Assembly (NCBI RefSeq): GCF_001436025.1
Contig: NZ_AZEQ01000012.1
Span: 1-64,000 of the forward strand
DNA: 64,000 nucleotides
Source of the DNA: Limosilactobacillus mucosae DSM 13345
Lineage (GTDB): Bacteria > Bacillota > Bacilli > Lactobacillales > Lactobacillaceae
Reading direction: 5' to 3'
Shown here: positions 1 to 9,901 of the stretch, in pieces
Numbering within the stretch: position 1 is the stretch's first letter
How the letters are laid out: each line of letters opens with the position of its first letter
Notes under the pieces: model-generated
Databases searched by the model: none
What the model was told of the DNA's origin: nothing
Seen by the model: the letters and a program-made list of their open reading frames with translations, nothing else
Made by a program: the position numbers and the translations under genes

Positions 1-27
1 TTCGATCCCCTGACTGCCCATCATGTC

Positions 28-56
28 GCCATCGGCTGTTAGTCGGTGGCTTTTTT
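28..56 (+). terminator. Rho-independent terminator at window edge
   Basis: A 10-bp stem (28-37 with 41-50, two G-T wobbles) closes a 3-nt loop and is followed by six T. It ends a plus-strand transcript whose gene lies mostly outside the window. Confidence 0.75.
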
Positions 57-76
57 GTTACCCAAATCCACCCATC

Positions 77-113
77 AAAAAAAGATCGCGTTTTAGGTGA
101 CGCGATCTTTTTT
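77..113. terminator. Bidirectional terminator
   Basis: The stem GATCGCG/CGCGATC is flanked by seven A on the left and six T on the right, so it works in both directions. It terminates the minus-strand gene at 116-427. Confidence 0.75.
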
Positions 114-115
114 GT

Positions 116-427
116 TTAATCTGCTAAATCTGCTGTGGTCGGAACAACCTTGGCATGTTTAAGCCGACTGATTTTATTTTCCTGGCCGGCGTTGACCTCA
201 AACTCATCCACAAAGCCGCAGTTGGCGCAGGCCACTATGATCTGATAGCGCTGTGAATGATCCGGATTGGTTGCTTCCCAGTTGCGCTCGGCAATTACCA
301 GCGGCTTTTGATGACACTTGCTGCAGGCGATCTTTAAACTACAATCTTCGCGAAAGGGATCACCAACCTTGCCAACCATTCCCCCACGATCCTCACCATA
401 AACCTGATCAAAGTTATTGTAAAACAT
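116..427 (-). CDS. Small zinc-ribbon protein, function unknown
   Basis: This is a 103-residue protein that I do not recognise. It carries two CxxC pairs about 34 residues apart (CSKC and CANC), the layout of a zinc ribbon, separated by a mixed charged stretch. No signal peptide or membrane segment is visible. An AAGGTGAG ribosome binding site precedes the ATG. It lies 17 nt downstream of the MFS gene on the same strand, so the two are probably co-transcribed and end at the hairpin at 77-113. A nucleic-acid or metal-related role would be a guess. Confidence 0.7.
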   Translation of the reverse strand: MFYNNFDQVYGEDRGGMVGKVGDPFREDCSLKIACSKCHQKPLVIAERNWEATNPDHSQRYQIIVACANCGFVDEFEVNAGQENKISRLKHAKVVPTTADLAD

Positions 428-444
428 AATCTCACCTTGAATTA

Positions 445-1644
445 TCAGAACTGTTCGGTAGCATGCTGGCGAGCCATTACCACTGCAATGACTACGGCCT
501 CAACTACCAAAATCGAAACCGCACAAATAACAAATAATGGCCGATATGAAAATCTTTCAATGATCAAACCGCCAAACAACGGTCCAATTGCCTTGCCAGT
601 CGAAGCAAAGGCGTTCAGCATTCCTTGATACTTTCCCTTATCGTCAACCGGCGACAAAAGGTTGATGATTGCGGGAATCGTCGGAAAGGCGGTTGCCTCG
701 CCCAAAGTCAGAACAACCATTGCCAAAACAAACATCCCATAGCTTTTGGCAAACAGGAGCAGAACAAACGACAGACCGCACGTCAGAATACCAAAATAGA
801 CAAAATAATAGTCGTTGGTAATTTTTTTGGTCAGCCAGCTGATCACGGCCTGGAACAAAACGATCAAAATTCCATTGATCGTCCACAGCATACTGTACAG
901 CGTCATTGAAATCCCCATATCCGTCATGTAAACCGACATGTTGCTTGACCATTGTCCATACATGATCCAGATGATGGCAAATGAGATAAAAAGCGTCCAG
1001 ATGATCTGCGCGTTAGCAGCTGGTAGCTTGCCTTGGTGCGGGCCGAAATCGACATCGACCGTATGATGCTGCCGCGGCTTGATCGGCGTGATCTGGAAAA
1101 ACATAACTACGACCAGCAGGAAAAAGGCATACATGACCACCGTAATGGCAAATAAAGGCGACACGCTGTTATGTGCCAATTGATAAAGCGGTCCGACAAT
1201 CGTAGTTCCTAAAACCATGCCCAAGTTGTTGGCAAAATACAGCATGTTAAAGACGAAGCGGCCATCATGACTGCGGACACGGGTACCAAATGAGTTGACC
1301 ATCGTAATGATCCAGCCATTAAAAAAGCCGATAATCGTCAGCATTACCGGATAGATCGGCCAGCCATTGCTAAAGATCAAGACCGCCATCGAAATCATCG
1401 CCAAAATCAGGCCGCCAATCATTAAATGACGCGGATTCTTTTGGTCAAACAGCAATCCTGCGATATAGCTGCCCACAACATTGGCGCCAGAATAAAAAAG
1501 CAATACGACCCCTGAAACGGTCAGCGATTGATGCAGCTGATCGTGAATATAGATCGTTGTCAACGGCCAGACAAAACTGTTGCCGATACTCCCCAAAAAA
1601 GATCCCAAAAGCAGCCACTGCAGTTTAAAGCCGGTTTTTTTCAT
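445..1644 (-). CDS. MFS drug-efflux-type transporter
   Basis: This 399-residue, strongly hydrophobic protein has about 12 predicted membrane spans and a central charged cytoplasmic loop near residue 195 (PIKPRQHH), the standard major facilitator layout. The N-terminal half contains a loop of the motif-A type between spans 2 and 3 (GLLFDQKNPRH). Its overall type is that of proton-coupled multidrug or small-molecule exporters, but the substrate cannot be read from sequence. It sits downstream of dnaB on the same strand, beyond a hairpin, and upstream of the zinc-ribbon gene with a 17-nt gap. Confidence 0.8.
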   Translation of the reverse strand: MKKTGFKLQWLLLGSFLGSIGNSFVWPLTTIYIHDQLHQSLTVSGVVLLFYSGANVVGSYIAGLLFDQKNPRHLMIGGLILAMISMAVLIFSNGWPIYPVMLTIIGFFNGWIITMVNSFGTRVRSHDGRFVFNMLYFANNLGMVLGTTIVGPLYQLAHNSVSPLFAITVVMYAFFLLVVVMFFQITPIKPRQHHTVDVDFGPHQGKLPAANAQIIWTLFISFAIIWIMYGQWSSNMSVYMTDMGISMTLYSMLWTINGILIVLFQAVISWLTKKITNDYYFVYFGILTCGLSFVLLLFAKSYGMFVLAMVVLTLGEATAFPTIPAIINLLSPVDDKGKYQGMLNAFASTGKAIGPLFGGLIIERFSYRPLFVICAVSILVVEAVVIAVVMARQHATEQF

Positions 1645-1712
1645 TTATCTGCTCCTTTCCTTCTCAATAATCCTCTCTTAATTTTAGTGCGAATTTGCTG
1701 CAAGACAACAAA

Positions 1713-1744
1713 CAAGCAGCTGCTGATCACTCAACTGCTGCTTG
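1713..1744 (-). terminator. Hairpin after dnaB
   Basis: Arms CAAGCAG (1713-1719) and CTGCTTG (1738-1744) form an inverted repeat just after the dnaB stop. The T-run on the minus strand is interrupted, so termination may be leaky. Confidence 0.5.
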
Positions 1745-1748
1745 TCAT

Positions 1749-3149
1749 TTAAGCCGGTTCGGTGTGTTGATAGTCAACCGCCGCGAACTTGTTATAGGCT
1801 TTGTTAAAGAGCAGCTTGACGGTTCCCCGCGGGCCGCTCCGGTTTTTTTCAATAATGATCTCGACTTCGCTAAGGCTTTGATCGGGATCATTAAAGGTTT
1901 TCTCTTCTTTTTCGTCATCATCATCGGCGCCTTCTCGTTCATAGTAGTCGGCTCGATACAAAAAGCTGACGATATCGGCATCCTGTTCGATCGATCCTGA
2001 CTCACGAATATCAGAAAGCACCGGCCGCTTGTCCTGACGCTGCTCAACGCCACGCGAGAGCTGCGAAAGAGCAATTACCGGCACGCTGAGCTCCTTGGCA
2101 AGCTTCTTTAGCTGCCGCGAGATCTCAGAGACTTCCTGCTGCCGATTTTCCGGGTTGCTTCCTTCAATCAGTTGCAGATAGTCGATCACAATCAGACCCA
2201 GATTGCCGTTTTCCTTAGCCAGCCGCCGACACTTGGCGCGAATTTCCGGAACCTTGATGCCCGGCGTATCGTCAATGTAGATGTTGGCCTGCGCCAAGAC
2301 ACTTGAGGCAACCATAAAGTTGTTCCATTCATCCTGATTCAGCTGACCGGTTCTTAAATGATTGGCATTGATGTTTCCCTGTGCACAAAGCATCCGGTTG
2401 ACCAGCGATTCAGCACCCATTTCCAGACTGAAGATCGCTACCGTTGCATCGGAGCTGGTTGCTACGTTTTGTGCGATGTTAAGCGCAAAAGCAGTCTTAC
2501 CCATGGCTGGACGAGCAGCAATAATTACCAGCTCATCATCATGCAGCCCCGTTGTCATTTCATCCAATTGCGGATAACCAGTCGGCAAGCCCGTCACATC
2601 GCTTTCGTTTTTGGAAAGCTCATAGACATGATTGATCGAATCGTTTAAAACAGTATCAATGCGCTGAAAGCCGGCCCGATTGCTTGATTCAGAAACGCGC
2701 AGAATCGAGGTTTCGGCTTCATCCAACAGTTCATTGACGTTTTCTTGACCGTCATAGCTTTTTTGAACGATTTCCGTTGCCACATCAATCAGACGTCTGG
2801 CCGTTGCCTTATCGTGAACGATTTTGGCATAGTAGCCGACATTAGCCGCGGTTGGCACCGAGCCAGCCAGCTCCGCCAAATACTCAGTGCCGCCAATGTT
2901 ATCTAATTGATGCTCGCTTTGCAGCTCAGACTGCATCGTCAAGACATCGATCGGCTTTTCCTGATCGTTAAGCTTAACCATCGCCGCAAAAACGATCTGA
3001 TGCGCGCGCTGATAAAAGTCATTGGAGGAAACAAACTCCATTGCCTCTTCAATCGCGCCCTTTGACAAAAAGGCCGCACCCAAAACGGCTTTTTCCGCGG
3101 CCAGATCGCGCGGTGCGGTACGCGTTGAACTTAAACTGGCATTGTCCAT
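1749..3149 (-). CDS. dnaB: Replicative DNA helicase DnaB
   Basis: This 466-residue hexameric 5'-3' helicase unwinds DNA at the replication fork (DnaC in Bacillus nomenclature). Residues 10-115 form the N-terminal primase-binding domain. A linker follows, then the RecA-like core with Walker A ARPAMGKTA near residue 212, Walker B LIVIDYLQL, and the late motif RGVEQRQDKRP. Length is normal for the family. An acidic insert (EGADDDDEKEE) lies near the C-terminus. It follows rplI by 18 nt in the common Firmicutes order gdpP-rplI-dnaB, so the three are probably one transcript. Confidence 0.97.
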   Translation of the reverse strand: MDNASLSSTRTAPRDLAAEKAVLGAAFLSKGAIEEAMEFVSSNDFYQRAHQIVFAAMVKLNDQEKPIDVLTMQSELQSEHQLDNIGGTEYLAELAGSVPTAANVGYYAKIVHDKATARRLIDVATEIVQKSYDGQENVNELLDEAETSILRVSESSNRAGFQRIDTVLNDSINHVYELSKNESDVTGLPTGYPQLDEMTTGLHDDELVIIAARPAMGKTAFALNIAQNVATSSDATVAIFSLEMGAESLVNRMLCAQGNINANHLRTGQLNQDEWNNFMVASSVLAQANIYIDDTPGIKVPEIRAKCRRLAKENGNLGLIVIDYLQLIEGSNPENRQQEVSEISRQLKKLAKELSVPVIALSQLSRGVEQRQDKRPVLSDIRESGSIEQDADIVSFLYRADYYEREGADDDDEKEEKTFNDPDQSLSEVEIIIEKNRSGPRGTVKLLFNKAYNKFAAVDYQHTEPA

Positions 3150-3167
3150 TTATTGACGGCCTTTCAT

Positions 3168-3620
3168 TTATTTAGCAGCCACATGCACGTCAATGGTTGC
3201 TTCAACGTCATGATGCAGTTTGATCGGCACGTGGACAAAGCCAGTTGCCTTGATTGGTGCCGGCAATTCGATCTTGCGCTTGTCGATCTTTAGGTTGAAT
3301 TGATCCTCTAAAGCCTTGGCAATCTGCTTAGAAGAAACGGAGCCAAAGATGCGGCCATCAGTACCGGCTTTGGCACTCAGCTCAACTACCGTGTCTTCGC
3401 TTTCCAGTACTTCCTTTAACCGCTTGGCTTCAGCGAGTTCTTCAGCCTCATGCTTTTGAGCGGCCCGCTGCTGCCCCTTTAATTCGCTCATGGCAGCTTT
3501 GGTAGCTTCCTTGGCCAGGCCGCGCTTGATCAGGTAGTTTTGAGCGTAGCCATCTGGGACTTCTTTTAACTCACCGCGCTTGCCACGGCCACGTACGTCT
3601 TTAATAAAGATAACCTTCAT
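3168..3620 (-). CDS. rplI: 50S ribosomal protein L9
   Basis: This 150-residue protein opens with the L9 signature [17 protein letters not shown], then the N-terminal domain ([13 protein letters not shown]), the long connecting helix and the C-terminal domain that includes [12 protein letters not shown]9 binds 23S rRNA near the L1 stalk. It starts 3 nt after the gdpP stop with an AAAAGGAGT ribosome binding site, which shows tight coupling with gdpP. Confidence 0.98.
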   Translation of the reverse strand: MKVIFIKDVRGRGKRGELKEVPDGYAQNYLIKRGLAKEATKAAMSELKGQQRAAQKHEAEELAEAKRLKEVLESEDTVVELSAKAGTDGRIFGSVSSKQIAKALEDQFNLKIDKRKIELPAPIKATGFVHVPIKLHHDVEATIDVHVAAK

Positions 3621-3623
3621 AGT

Positions 3624-5654
3624 TTAGTACTCCTTTTCTGTTTCATCTTCTGACTGATCACCAGTCGTCAGCAGCCTGATCAGCTCAGCTTTTACCTCAC
3701 TGACGGTTTTACCGGCAATCTGAGTTGCAGCATTAGCCAGATGACCGCCGCCGCCCATCTTCTCCATAATGATCTGAACGTTGATGTTGCCCATCGATCG
3801 AGCCGAGATCCCGACCTTATCGTTAGCACGCTTGGCAACAACGAATGAGGCATCGACCCCATCCATCTGCAATAAGGTGTCGGCTGCCTGCGCAACAATG
3901 ACTGGATCATAGGTACGATCATCCTCACCGGCACATAACGCCATTTTATCATTATTCAAAAACTCAACGGTAGCAATCAAGTGATTTCTTTCCATAAAGC
4001 TATGGACGTTTTCTTTCATGAAATATTGAATCATCAGCCCATCTGCCCCCGCTGAGCGCAGATAGCTGGCAGCCTCGAACGTCCTGGTCCCAGCCTGCTG
4101 CGTAAACGATTTGGTATCAATTTGAATCCCCGTCAGCATGGCAGTGGCTTCCAGCTTATTTAGCGACTCGCTTTCCCGCGGCTGATACTCAAACATTTCC
4201 GTAATCAGTTCACAAGTCGAGCTGGCATAAGGTTCAATGTAGACTAAAAGCGGATTTTCAGGGAATTCCTCGCCGCGGCGGTGGTGATCGATAATGATCG
4301 TGCGGTCCGCCAAGCGCTCATAAAGCTGTGGCGAAATCGACATGCTTGGCTTGGAATGATCGACCATTACCAAAAGACTGCTGTCGGTTGCCTTATTGAT
4401 TGCTTCATCTGGAGTAATGATCCGATCGCGAATGCTTTGATAGTCATTGATCTCCATCATCAAACGAGCAATATCGCTATGAACCTTCTCTTTGTCCAAA
4501 ACGATCCAGCACTCGTGACCATTCATTTCAGCAATTCTTCTGATCCCCAGACAGGCCCCCAAAGAATCCATATCTGGGTTGGAATGCCCCATTACAAAGA
4601 CTTGATCGGCCTGGGTCATCAATTCCTGCAGTGCCTGACTGATCATCCGAGCTCTGACGCGAGTACGCTTTTCCATTGGATTGGTACGGCCACCATAGAA
4701 ACGGGCCCGGTGATCTTCTTCTCTGACCACGACCTGATCGCCACCACGACCCAGTGCCAGGTCAAGGTTGCGCTGCGCCATGTCGGCCAGTTTGATCAAA
4801 TCACTTTGGCCATACGCGATCCCTACACTGAGCGTTACTGGCGAATTCTGCTTGGAGGTGTTTTCGCGAATAACGTCTAAAATCTTAAACTTCTGCTTTT
4901 CCAGTTCAACCAGCGATTGATAATGACCGATTACAAAATAGTTGTCTTCATTGATCACGCGCAGCAGCAGATGATTATCCTTTGCCCAGTGACTCAATTC
5001 CGAAGTAACGTAATTATGCAGGTTGGAGACGGCCGAATCGTTCATTCCTTGAGTCAGTTCAATGTAGTTGTCCAAATAGATATTTCCCAGGAAAATCTGC
5101 TCATGCTGATAACGCTCGCTGATCTGCTCATATTTGGTAACATCCAGCAGGTAACAGACATGATAACGGTCTTGCACTAAAAACTCAAATCGATGATCGC
5201 GCCACGAAACGACTGCTGGTCCTTTATCATGACGATGCTCATCAATCAATTTAGCCAATTCATCATCAGTCTGCGTCAATGGCTTGCCGACAACGTGCTC
5301 AAACTGAAAATAACGCGCCATATATGGATTGATCCAGCTGACGATGCCACGATGGTTCAGCATCACCATTCCAATTGGCATCTCTAAAAGCGCCTCTTGC
5401 TGGCCTCGTTGAACCTGATATGTCAGATTATTGATATATTCTTCAGTGTCAACTACCAGACGACGCAGCTGATGAGCACTGATCCAGATCCCCACAAAGG
5501 CAATTGCCAATAATACCGTTCCTAGAATCCAGCTGGTTTTAAAAGCCAGCATCAGACAGACAATCGTCATCAAAGCCAGATAGCAGAAATTCCAGCGAAC
5601 TGCGTGATTCTTAATTAAAAAATTCCAATTGTTATGTCGAAAGAAATTACCCAT
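3624..5654 (-). CDS. gdpP: Cyclic-di-AMP phosphodiesterase GdpP
   Basis: This 676-residue membrane enzyme degrades c-di-AMP. Two N-terminal membrane spans (residues 20-65) lead into a PAS-like sensor, a degenerate GGDEF domain (the loop reads RGGDQ) and the catalytic DHH-DHHA1 part. Seen motifs are GHSNPDMDSLG near 355, MVDHSKPS, and the DHH triad IIIDHHRRGEEF, with GGGGHLANAA in DHHA1. Family knowledge: controlling c-di-AMP affects wall, potassium and beta-lactam phenotypes. It heads the gdpP-rplI-dnaB transcript; a GGAG ribosome binding site precedes the ATG. Confidence 0.95.
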   Translation of the reverse strand: MGNFFRHNNWNFLIKNHAVRWNFCYLALMTIVCLMLAFKTSWILGTVLLAIAFVGIWISAHQLRRLVVDTEEYINNLTYQVQRGQQEALLEMPIGMVMLNHRGIVSWINPYMARYFQFEHVVGKPLTQTDDELAKLIDEHRHDKGPAVVSWRDHRFEFLVQDRYHVCYLLDVTKYEQISERYQHEQIFLGNIYLDNYIELTQGMNDSAVSNLHNYVTSELSHWAKDNHLLLRVINEDNYFVIGHYQSLVELEKQKFKILDVIRENTSKQNSPVTLSVGIAYGQSDLIKLADMAQRNLDLALGRGGDQVVVREEDHRARFYGGRTNPMEKRTRVRARMISQALQELMTQADQVFVMGHSNPDMDSLGACLGIRRIAEMNGHECWIVLDKEKVHSDIARLMMEINDYQSIRDRIITPDEAINKATDSSLLVMVDHSKPSMSISPQLYERLADRTIIIDHHRRGEEFPENPLLVYIEPYASSTCELITEMFEYQPRESESLNKLEATAMLTGIQIDTKSFTQQAGTRTFEAASYLRSAGADGLMIQYFMKENVHSFMERNHLIATVEFLNNDKMALCAGEDDRTYDPVIVAQAADTLLQMDGVDASFVVAKRANDKVGISARSMGNINVQIIMEKMGGGGHLANAATQIAGKTVSEVKAELIRLLTTGDQSEDETEKEY

Positions 5655-5752
5655 ATTTTTCTCCTATAACGACAATCTAGATATTCCTATCTTATCACAA
5701 TCGGTTCGGCAACTCACCGTTCACGTTTTTCACCATTGTTTGAATAAAGGCA

Positions 5753-5790
5753 AAAAAAAACATGATGACACTGGCCATCATGTTTTAAAT
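5753..5790 (-). terminator. Terminator after rpsR
   Basis: The inverted repeat ACATGATG/CATCATGT is followed on the minus strand by a long T-run (the A-tract near 5752). It ends the rpsF-ssb-rpsR operon. Confidence 0.8.
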
Positions 5791-5801
5791 TATCAGCTGA
5801 A

Positions 5802-6038
5802 TTAGTCTTCAGCAACGAATGGCAGCAAACCCATGATCCGTGCACGCTTGATAGCGACCGTCAGACGACGTTGGTTCTTGGCGCTGGTACCCGTTACTCG
5901 ACGTGGCAAAATCTTGCCCCGTTCAGAGATGAAACGCTTCAGCAAATCAGTGTCTTTGTAGTCAATGTATTCAATGTGGTTAGCGGCGATAAAGTCGACC
6001 TTGCGACGACGACGACCGCCACGACGTTGTTGAGCCAT
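5802..6038 (-). CDS. rpsR: 30S ribosomal protein S18
   Basis: This 78-residue basic protein has an Arg-rich N-terminus ([12 protein letters not shown]) and the S18 core ([27 protein letters not shown]). S18 dimerises with S6 on 16S rRNA. It is the last gene of rpsF-ssb-rpsR, 37 nt after ssb. Confidence 0.97.
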   Translation of the reverse strand: MAQQRRGGRRRRKVDFIAANHIEYIDYKDTDLLKRFISERGKILPRRVTGTSAKNQRRLTVAIKRARIMGLLPFVAED

Positions 6039-6075
6039 GAAATTACCCTCCTTAAATCATGTATTTGGTTTTAAA

Positions 6076-6819
6076 TTAAAATGGCAAATCATCTTCAGCC
6101 GTGCTGTCAGCAGACTTAGTGTCATTTGACTTTGGTGCTGCACTGGCATTCGTTGAATCAGCGGCAGGCTGGCCATTGGTTGGCAGAACGCTGTCGTTTA
6201 GATCAAACGTAGCGGCATCATTGTTTGATGGCGCAGCTGGCTGAGAATCTTCATTGCCGAATGGGAAATCATTGTGGACTGGTGTTTCTTGACCAGGCAT
6301 TGGTGCATTTTCAAAGGGATTGTTGAATCCGCCTTGATTGCCAAATGATGAATTTCCCATTGGTTGAGAAGCACGACCGTTGTCAAAGCCTTGCTGATAG
6401 CCACCGCCATTATACTGTGACTGATTGTTGTTCCAGTTGCCTTGACCATTGCCAAAGTTTGACTGAGAACGACCGCCACTGTATGGCTGACCGCCATTGC
6501 GACGCGGTTCCAGCAATGCAAAGTTATCAACCTGTACTTCCGTTACGTAGACGCGCTGGCCTTGATTGTTTTCGTAGCTGCGTGTCCGTAAAGAACCGTC
6601 AATTCCTACCAAGGCACCTTTGTGGGTGAAGTTGGCAAAATTTTCGGCTGGCTTTCGCCAGATAACACAGTTGATAAAGTCGGCATCACGCTCACCTTGA
6701 GCATTCCGAAACTGACGATCAACGGCCAGCGTGAAGGAGGCCACTGATGTGCCGCCTTGAGTGTAGCGCAATTCAGCATCTCTTGTCAGACGACCGGTTA
6801 ATACGACGCGATTAAGCAT
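6076..6819 (-). CDS. ssb: Single-stranded DNA-binding protein with long linker
   Basis: This 247-residue SSB has an N-terminal OB fold (residues 1-108, opening [19 protein letters not shown]), a Gly/Asn/Gln-rich disordered linker (about 110-240), and the acidic tip DDLPF that recruits repair and replication partners. Most Firmicutes SSBs are about 165-180 residues, so the linker is unusually long. It sits between rpsF and rpsR, the usual place for the essential SSB rather than the competence paralogue. Confidence 0.96.
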   Translation of the reverse strand: MLNRVVLTGRLTRDAELRYTQGGTSVASFTLAVDRQFRNAQGERDADFINCVIWRKPAENFANFTHKGALVGIDGSLRTRSYENNQGQRVYVTEVQVDNFALLEPRRNGGQPYSGGRSQSNFGNGQGNWNNNQSQYNGGGYQQGFDNGRASQPMGNSSFGNQGGFNNPFENAPMPGQETPVHNDFPFGNEDSQPAAPSNNDAATFDLNDSVLPTNGQPAADSTNASAAPKSNDTKSADSTAEDDLPF

Positions 6820-6869
6820 GGACCTCGTACTCCTCTCTAAAACTTATTCAATTTGGATTGCAACGCGAC

Positions 6870-7166
6870 TTAGGCTTCGCGCTTAACAATCATGTGACGC
6901 AGAATGTCGTCACTGAACTTAGCCAGACGGTCAAATTCGTTCAGAGCTTCGTCACTGTCAGCAGTCAGGTTGACTACGTGGTAAGTACCTTCAGTGTACT
7001 TAGCGATTGGGTAGGCAAACCGACGCGTTGACCAATCCTTTGAATCGATGATGTTGGCACCATTGTCCGCCAGAATCTTGTCGAAGCGAGCTACCAGTTC
7101 GCTCTTAGCAGATTCTTCGATGTCTGGACGAATGATGTAAGTAATTTCATATTTGCGTGTTTCCAT
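6870..7166 (-). CDS. rpsF: 30S ribosomal protein S6
   Basis: This 98-residue protein has the S6 fold and the motifs [12 protein letters not shown] at the N-terminus and STRRFAYPI in the middle. It is the first gene of rpsF-ssb-rpsR. Its AAGGAG ribosome binding site (7178-7183, minus strand) can pair with an upstream CUCCUU in the leader, which suggests feedback control (see leader entry). Confidence 0.98.
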   Translation of the reverse strand: METRKYEITYIIRPDIEESAKSELVARFDKILADNGANIIDSKDWSTRRFAYPIAKYTEGTYHVVNLTADSDEALNEFDRLAKFSDDILRHMIVKREA

Positions 7167-7177
7167 GAATGTTACAC

Positions 7178-7226
7178 CTCCTTATGGACTCTGGCTCTTA
7201 TTTTTAAGATTAATAAGAGCAAGGAG
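7178..7226 (-). promoter_or_regulatory. rpsF leader hairpin that can hide the ribosome binding site
   Basis: On the minus strand a 9-bp stem GCTCTTATT/AATAAGAGC (7212-7220 with 7194-7202) sits inside an outer pairing of CTCCTT (7221-7226) with the rpsF Shine-Dalgarno AAGGAG (7178-7183). The strand between them (7184-7193) would bulge out. Known S6:S18 leaders bind the S6-S18 dimer; whether this leader carries that motif is inference. Confidence 0.55.
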
Positions 7227-7259
7227 AGCAGACGTCTTTACGTATACTCACAGACAAAG

Positions 7260-7288
7260 ATATTAGCATAAATAAAAATCAATTACAA
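7260..7288 (-). promoter_or_regulatory. Promoter of rpsF-ssb-rpsR
   Basis: On the minus strand, -35 TTGTAA (7283-7288) and -10 TAATAT (7260-7265) are 17 bp apart, placing transcription start about 85 nt before the rpsF ATG. Confidence 0.65.
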
Positions 7289-7302
7289 GCGATTCAATCA
7301 TC

Positions 7303-7361
7303 TAATCAAAAAAGCTGAATTGCGGCCCTCTGATTAAACTATATGCCGTAATTCAGCTTTT
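7303..7361 (-). terminator. Terminator after gyrA
   Basis: Long arms (7309-7325 and 7345-7361) based on AAAAGCTGAATT/AATTCAGCTTTT form a strong hairpin with T-rich flanks on the minus strand, between gyrA and the rpsF promoter. Confidence 0.8.
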
Positions 7362-7371
7362 GCATTTTATC

Positions 7372-9879
7372 TTAGTTGTTTTCTGTTTCAGATGCTGCGG
7401 AATCTTCTTCAGCAGGTAAAGCATCATCTTGATCCGTCTGATCTTCCTTGGCCACTTTAGCCATCGTAGCTACCTTGGAATCATCATCCATTCGAATCAG
7501 GTGCACTCCCACGGCGGCACGACCAGTCTGTGAAACGGTCTCGATGCCAAAACGAATGATCACGCCTTTATCGGTTACCAGCATGATGTCCTCATCGCCC
7601 TTGACCGTCGTCAAACCAGCCAATGGACCATTCTTTGCCGTTACGTTGACGGTCTTGATTCCTTTACCGCCACGACCCTTAATTGGGTATTCAGCAGCTG
7701 GCGTCTGCTTACCAAAGCCATTCTCGCTGATTACGAAAACATTGCTGTCCGAATCAAGCGGTGCGGCGCCGATAACACAGTCGCCTTCCCGCAGCTTGGC
7801 TCCCCGTACACCGGCAGCCGAGCGACCCATCGAACGAACGTCTTCAGCATTGAAGCTGACTGCATAGCCAAGCCGCGTCCCCAAGATCATGTTCTGCTGA
7901 CCATCAATAATGTTGACGTGAATCAGCTCATCGCCATCATGCAGCTGGATTGCCTTCAGACCATTGCTGCGAATATTACGGAAGTCATCAACTGGCGTCT
8001 TCTTGACCGTCCCCTGCTTAGTAACAAAGAACAGGAACTTGTCGGTATCATCGGCAGCGTTCGAAACGTTGATCACCGCGGTAATCTTTTCGTGATTGTC
8101 GATGCCAAGCAGGTTGATGATTGGAATTCCCTGAGCTGAACGGCCATACTCTGGAACCTCGTAGCCCTTCATAGAGAAGACCTTGCCTGAATTGGTAAAG
8201 AACAGCAGAATATCATGCGTGGAACTGGAGATCAGATGCTCGATAAAGTCATCTTTGTGTACGCCCATTCCTTTAACGCCGCGACCACCACGATTTTGCG
8301 ACTTGAATTCGTCAACCGGCAGCCGCTTGATGTAGCCATTATGAGTCAGCGTGACGACGATATCTTCTTCTTCGATCAGATCCTCGTCTTCAATATCGGT
8401 AATATCGCCGACCTGCAGCTCAGTCCGACGTGGATCGCCAAACTTGCGCTGAATCTCTAACAGTTCATCGTAAATGATCTGATTGATGCGTTCTTCATGC
8501 GCCAAGATGTCTTGGTAGTCGGCAATTGCCTCGGTAAGCTTTTGATGCTCGTTTTCGATCTTTTCGCGTTCAAGTCCGGTCAGCCGCACCAGCCGCATGT
8601 CCAAAATCGCCTGAGCCTGACGATCATCCAGCGTATAGCGGTCAATCAGCTGCTCCTTGGCAATCTCGCTGGTCTGTGCCTCGCGAATGATTTTAATGAT
8701 CTCGTCAATATGATCAAGGGCAATCAAAAGTCCCTGCACGATATGATCGCGACTCTGCGCTTTTTTCAGGTCAAATTCCGTCCGCCGCCGAACCACGTTG
8801 ATCTGATGTTCAAGGTAGTGCTGCAGAATCTGCTTGAGGCTTAAGACTTTCGGCGCTCCGTTGACGATGGCCAGCATATTGAAATTGAAAGTCGTCTGCA
8901 TCAGCGTCATCTTGTACAGATTGTTTAAGATGACCTCAGCACTGGCATCACGCCGAACGTCAATCACGATCCGCATCCCTTCACGGTCGGTTTCGTCATT
9001 GATATCGGTAATCCCCTCGATTTCTTTTTCACGAGCCAATTCGGCAATTCGCTCAATCAAGCGTGCCTTGTTGACCATGTAAGGAATCTCATGAACGACG
9101 ATACGCTGACGACCATTCTTGGCCTCTTCAATGTCAACCTTGGCGCGGACAATAATCGTTCCACGTCCCGTTTCATAGGCCTTACGGATTCCAGACTTGC
9201 CCATGACTACGCCGCCTGTTGGAAAATCAGGTCCCGGCAGCACCTTCATCAACTCTTCAGTCGTAGCATCCGGATTCTGCATCAGCAGATGAATGGCGTC
9301 AATTACCTCGCCTAAGTTATGCGTGGGAATATTGGTTGCCATCCCGACAGCAATCCCAGAGGCACCATTGACCAAAAGATTAGGGAACCGAGCCGGCAAA
9401 ACGGTTGGCTCCTTTTCGCTGCCATCATAGTTGTCTTGAAAGTCAACCGTATTCTTATTGATGTCACGCAGCATCTCAACGGCAATCTTGCTCATTCTGG
9501 CCTCGGTATAACGCATGGCGGCTGCCCCGTCGCCATCAACCGAGCCAAAGTTACCATGGCCGTCAACCAGCATGTAGCGATAGCTGAAGTCCTGCGCCAT
9601 CCGCACTAAGCCTTCATAGATCGAGGAATCGCCATGGGGGTGAAACTTACCCATAACGTCACCAACGATACGTGCGGATTTTTTATATGGCTTGTCTGGC
9701 GTCACGCCCAGTTCATTCATCCCATAAAGGATTCGCCGCTGAACTGGTTTCAGCCCATCTCTAACGTCTGGAAGGGCCCGGGCAACGATGACGCTCATTG
9801 CATAATCCAAAAATGAATTTTTCATCAATCCAGTCAGATTGACATCGGTAATGCGCCCTGGCATATCTTGATCTGCCAC
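7372..9879 (-). CDS. gyrA: DNA gyrase subunit A
   Basis: This 835-residue protein cuts and rejoins DNA to introduce negative supercoils, with GyrB. The N-terminal winged-helix domain contains the catalytic Tyr in [11 protein letters not shown] (about residue 124). The quinolone-resistance region reads [13 protein letters not shown] with Ser at the usual resistance position, so no resistance mutation is evident there. The C-terminal beta-pinwheel carries the GyrA box [10 protein letters not shown]. It ends in an acidic tail. It follows gyrB by 22 nt. Confidence 0.98.
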   Translation of the reverse strand: MADQDMPGRITDVNLTGLMKNSFLDYAMSVIVARALPDVRDGLKPVQRRILYGMNELGVTPDKPYKKSARIVGDVMGKFHPHGDSSIYEGLVRMAQDFSYRYMLVDGHGNFGSVDGDGAAAMRYTEARMSKIAVEMLRDINKNTVDFQDNYDGSEKEPTVLPARFPNLLVNGASGIAVGMATNIPTHNLGEVIDAIHLLMQNPDATTEELMKVLPGPDFPTGGVVMGKSGIRKAYETGRGTIIVRAKVDIEEAKNGRQRIVVHEIPYMVNKARLIERIAELAREKEIEGITDINDETDREGMRIVIDVRRDASAEVILNNLYKMTLMQTTFNFNMLAIVNGAPKVLSLKQILQHYLEHQINVVRRRTEFDLKKAQSRDHIVQGLLIALDHIDEIIKIIREAQTSEIAKEQLIDRYTLDDRQAQAILDMRLVRLTGLEREKIENEHQKLTEAIADYQDILAHEERINQIIYDELLEIQRKFGDPRRTELQVGDITDIEDEDLIEEEDIVVTLTHNGYIKRLPVDEFKSQNRGGRGVKGMGVHKDDFIEHLISSSTHDILLFFTNSGKVFSMKGYEVPEYGRSAQGIPIINLLGIDNHEKITAVINVSNAADDTDKFLFFVTKQGTVKKTPVDDFRNIRSNGLKAIQLHDGDELIHVNIIDGQQNMILGTRLGYAVSFNAEDVRSMGRSAAGVRGAKLREGDCVIGAAPLDSDSNVFVISENGFGKQTPAAEYPIKGRGGKGIKTVNVTAKNGPLAGLTTVKGDEDIMLVTDKGVIIRFGIETVSQTGRAAVGVHLIRMDDDSKVATMAKVAKEDQTDQDDALPAEEDSAASETENN

Positions 9880-9901
9880 GTTTTTTCCTCCTTAGCTGAT
9901 T

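Noticed and set aside
1-23. Possible 3' end of a tRNA (TTCGATC T-loop-like start followed by a terminator)
   Set aside because: The pairing partners lie outside the window, no CCA is encoded at the expected place and the acceptor sequence is not one I recognise.
7372-9879. Quinolone-resistance change in gyrA
   Set aside because: The region [11 protein letters not shown] has the sensitive-type Ser; no resistance residue is evident.
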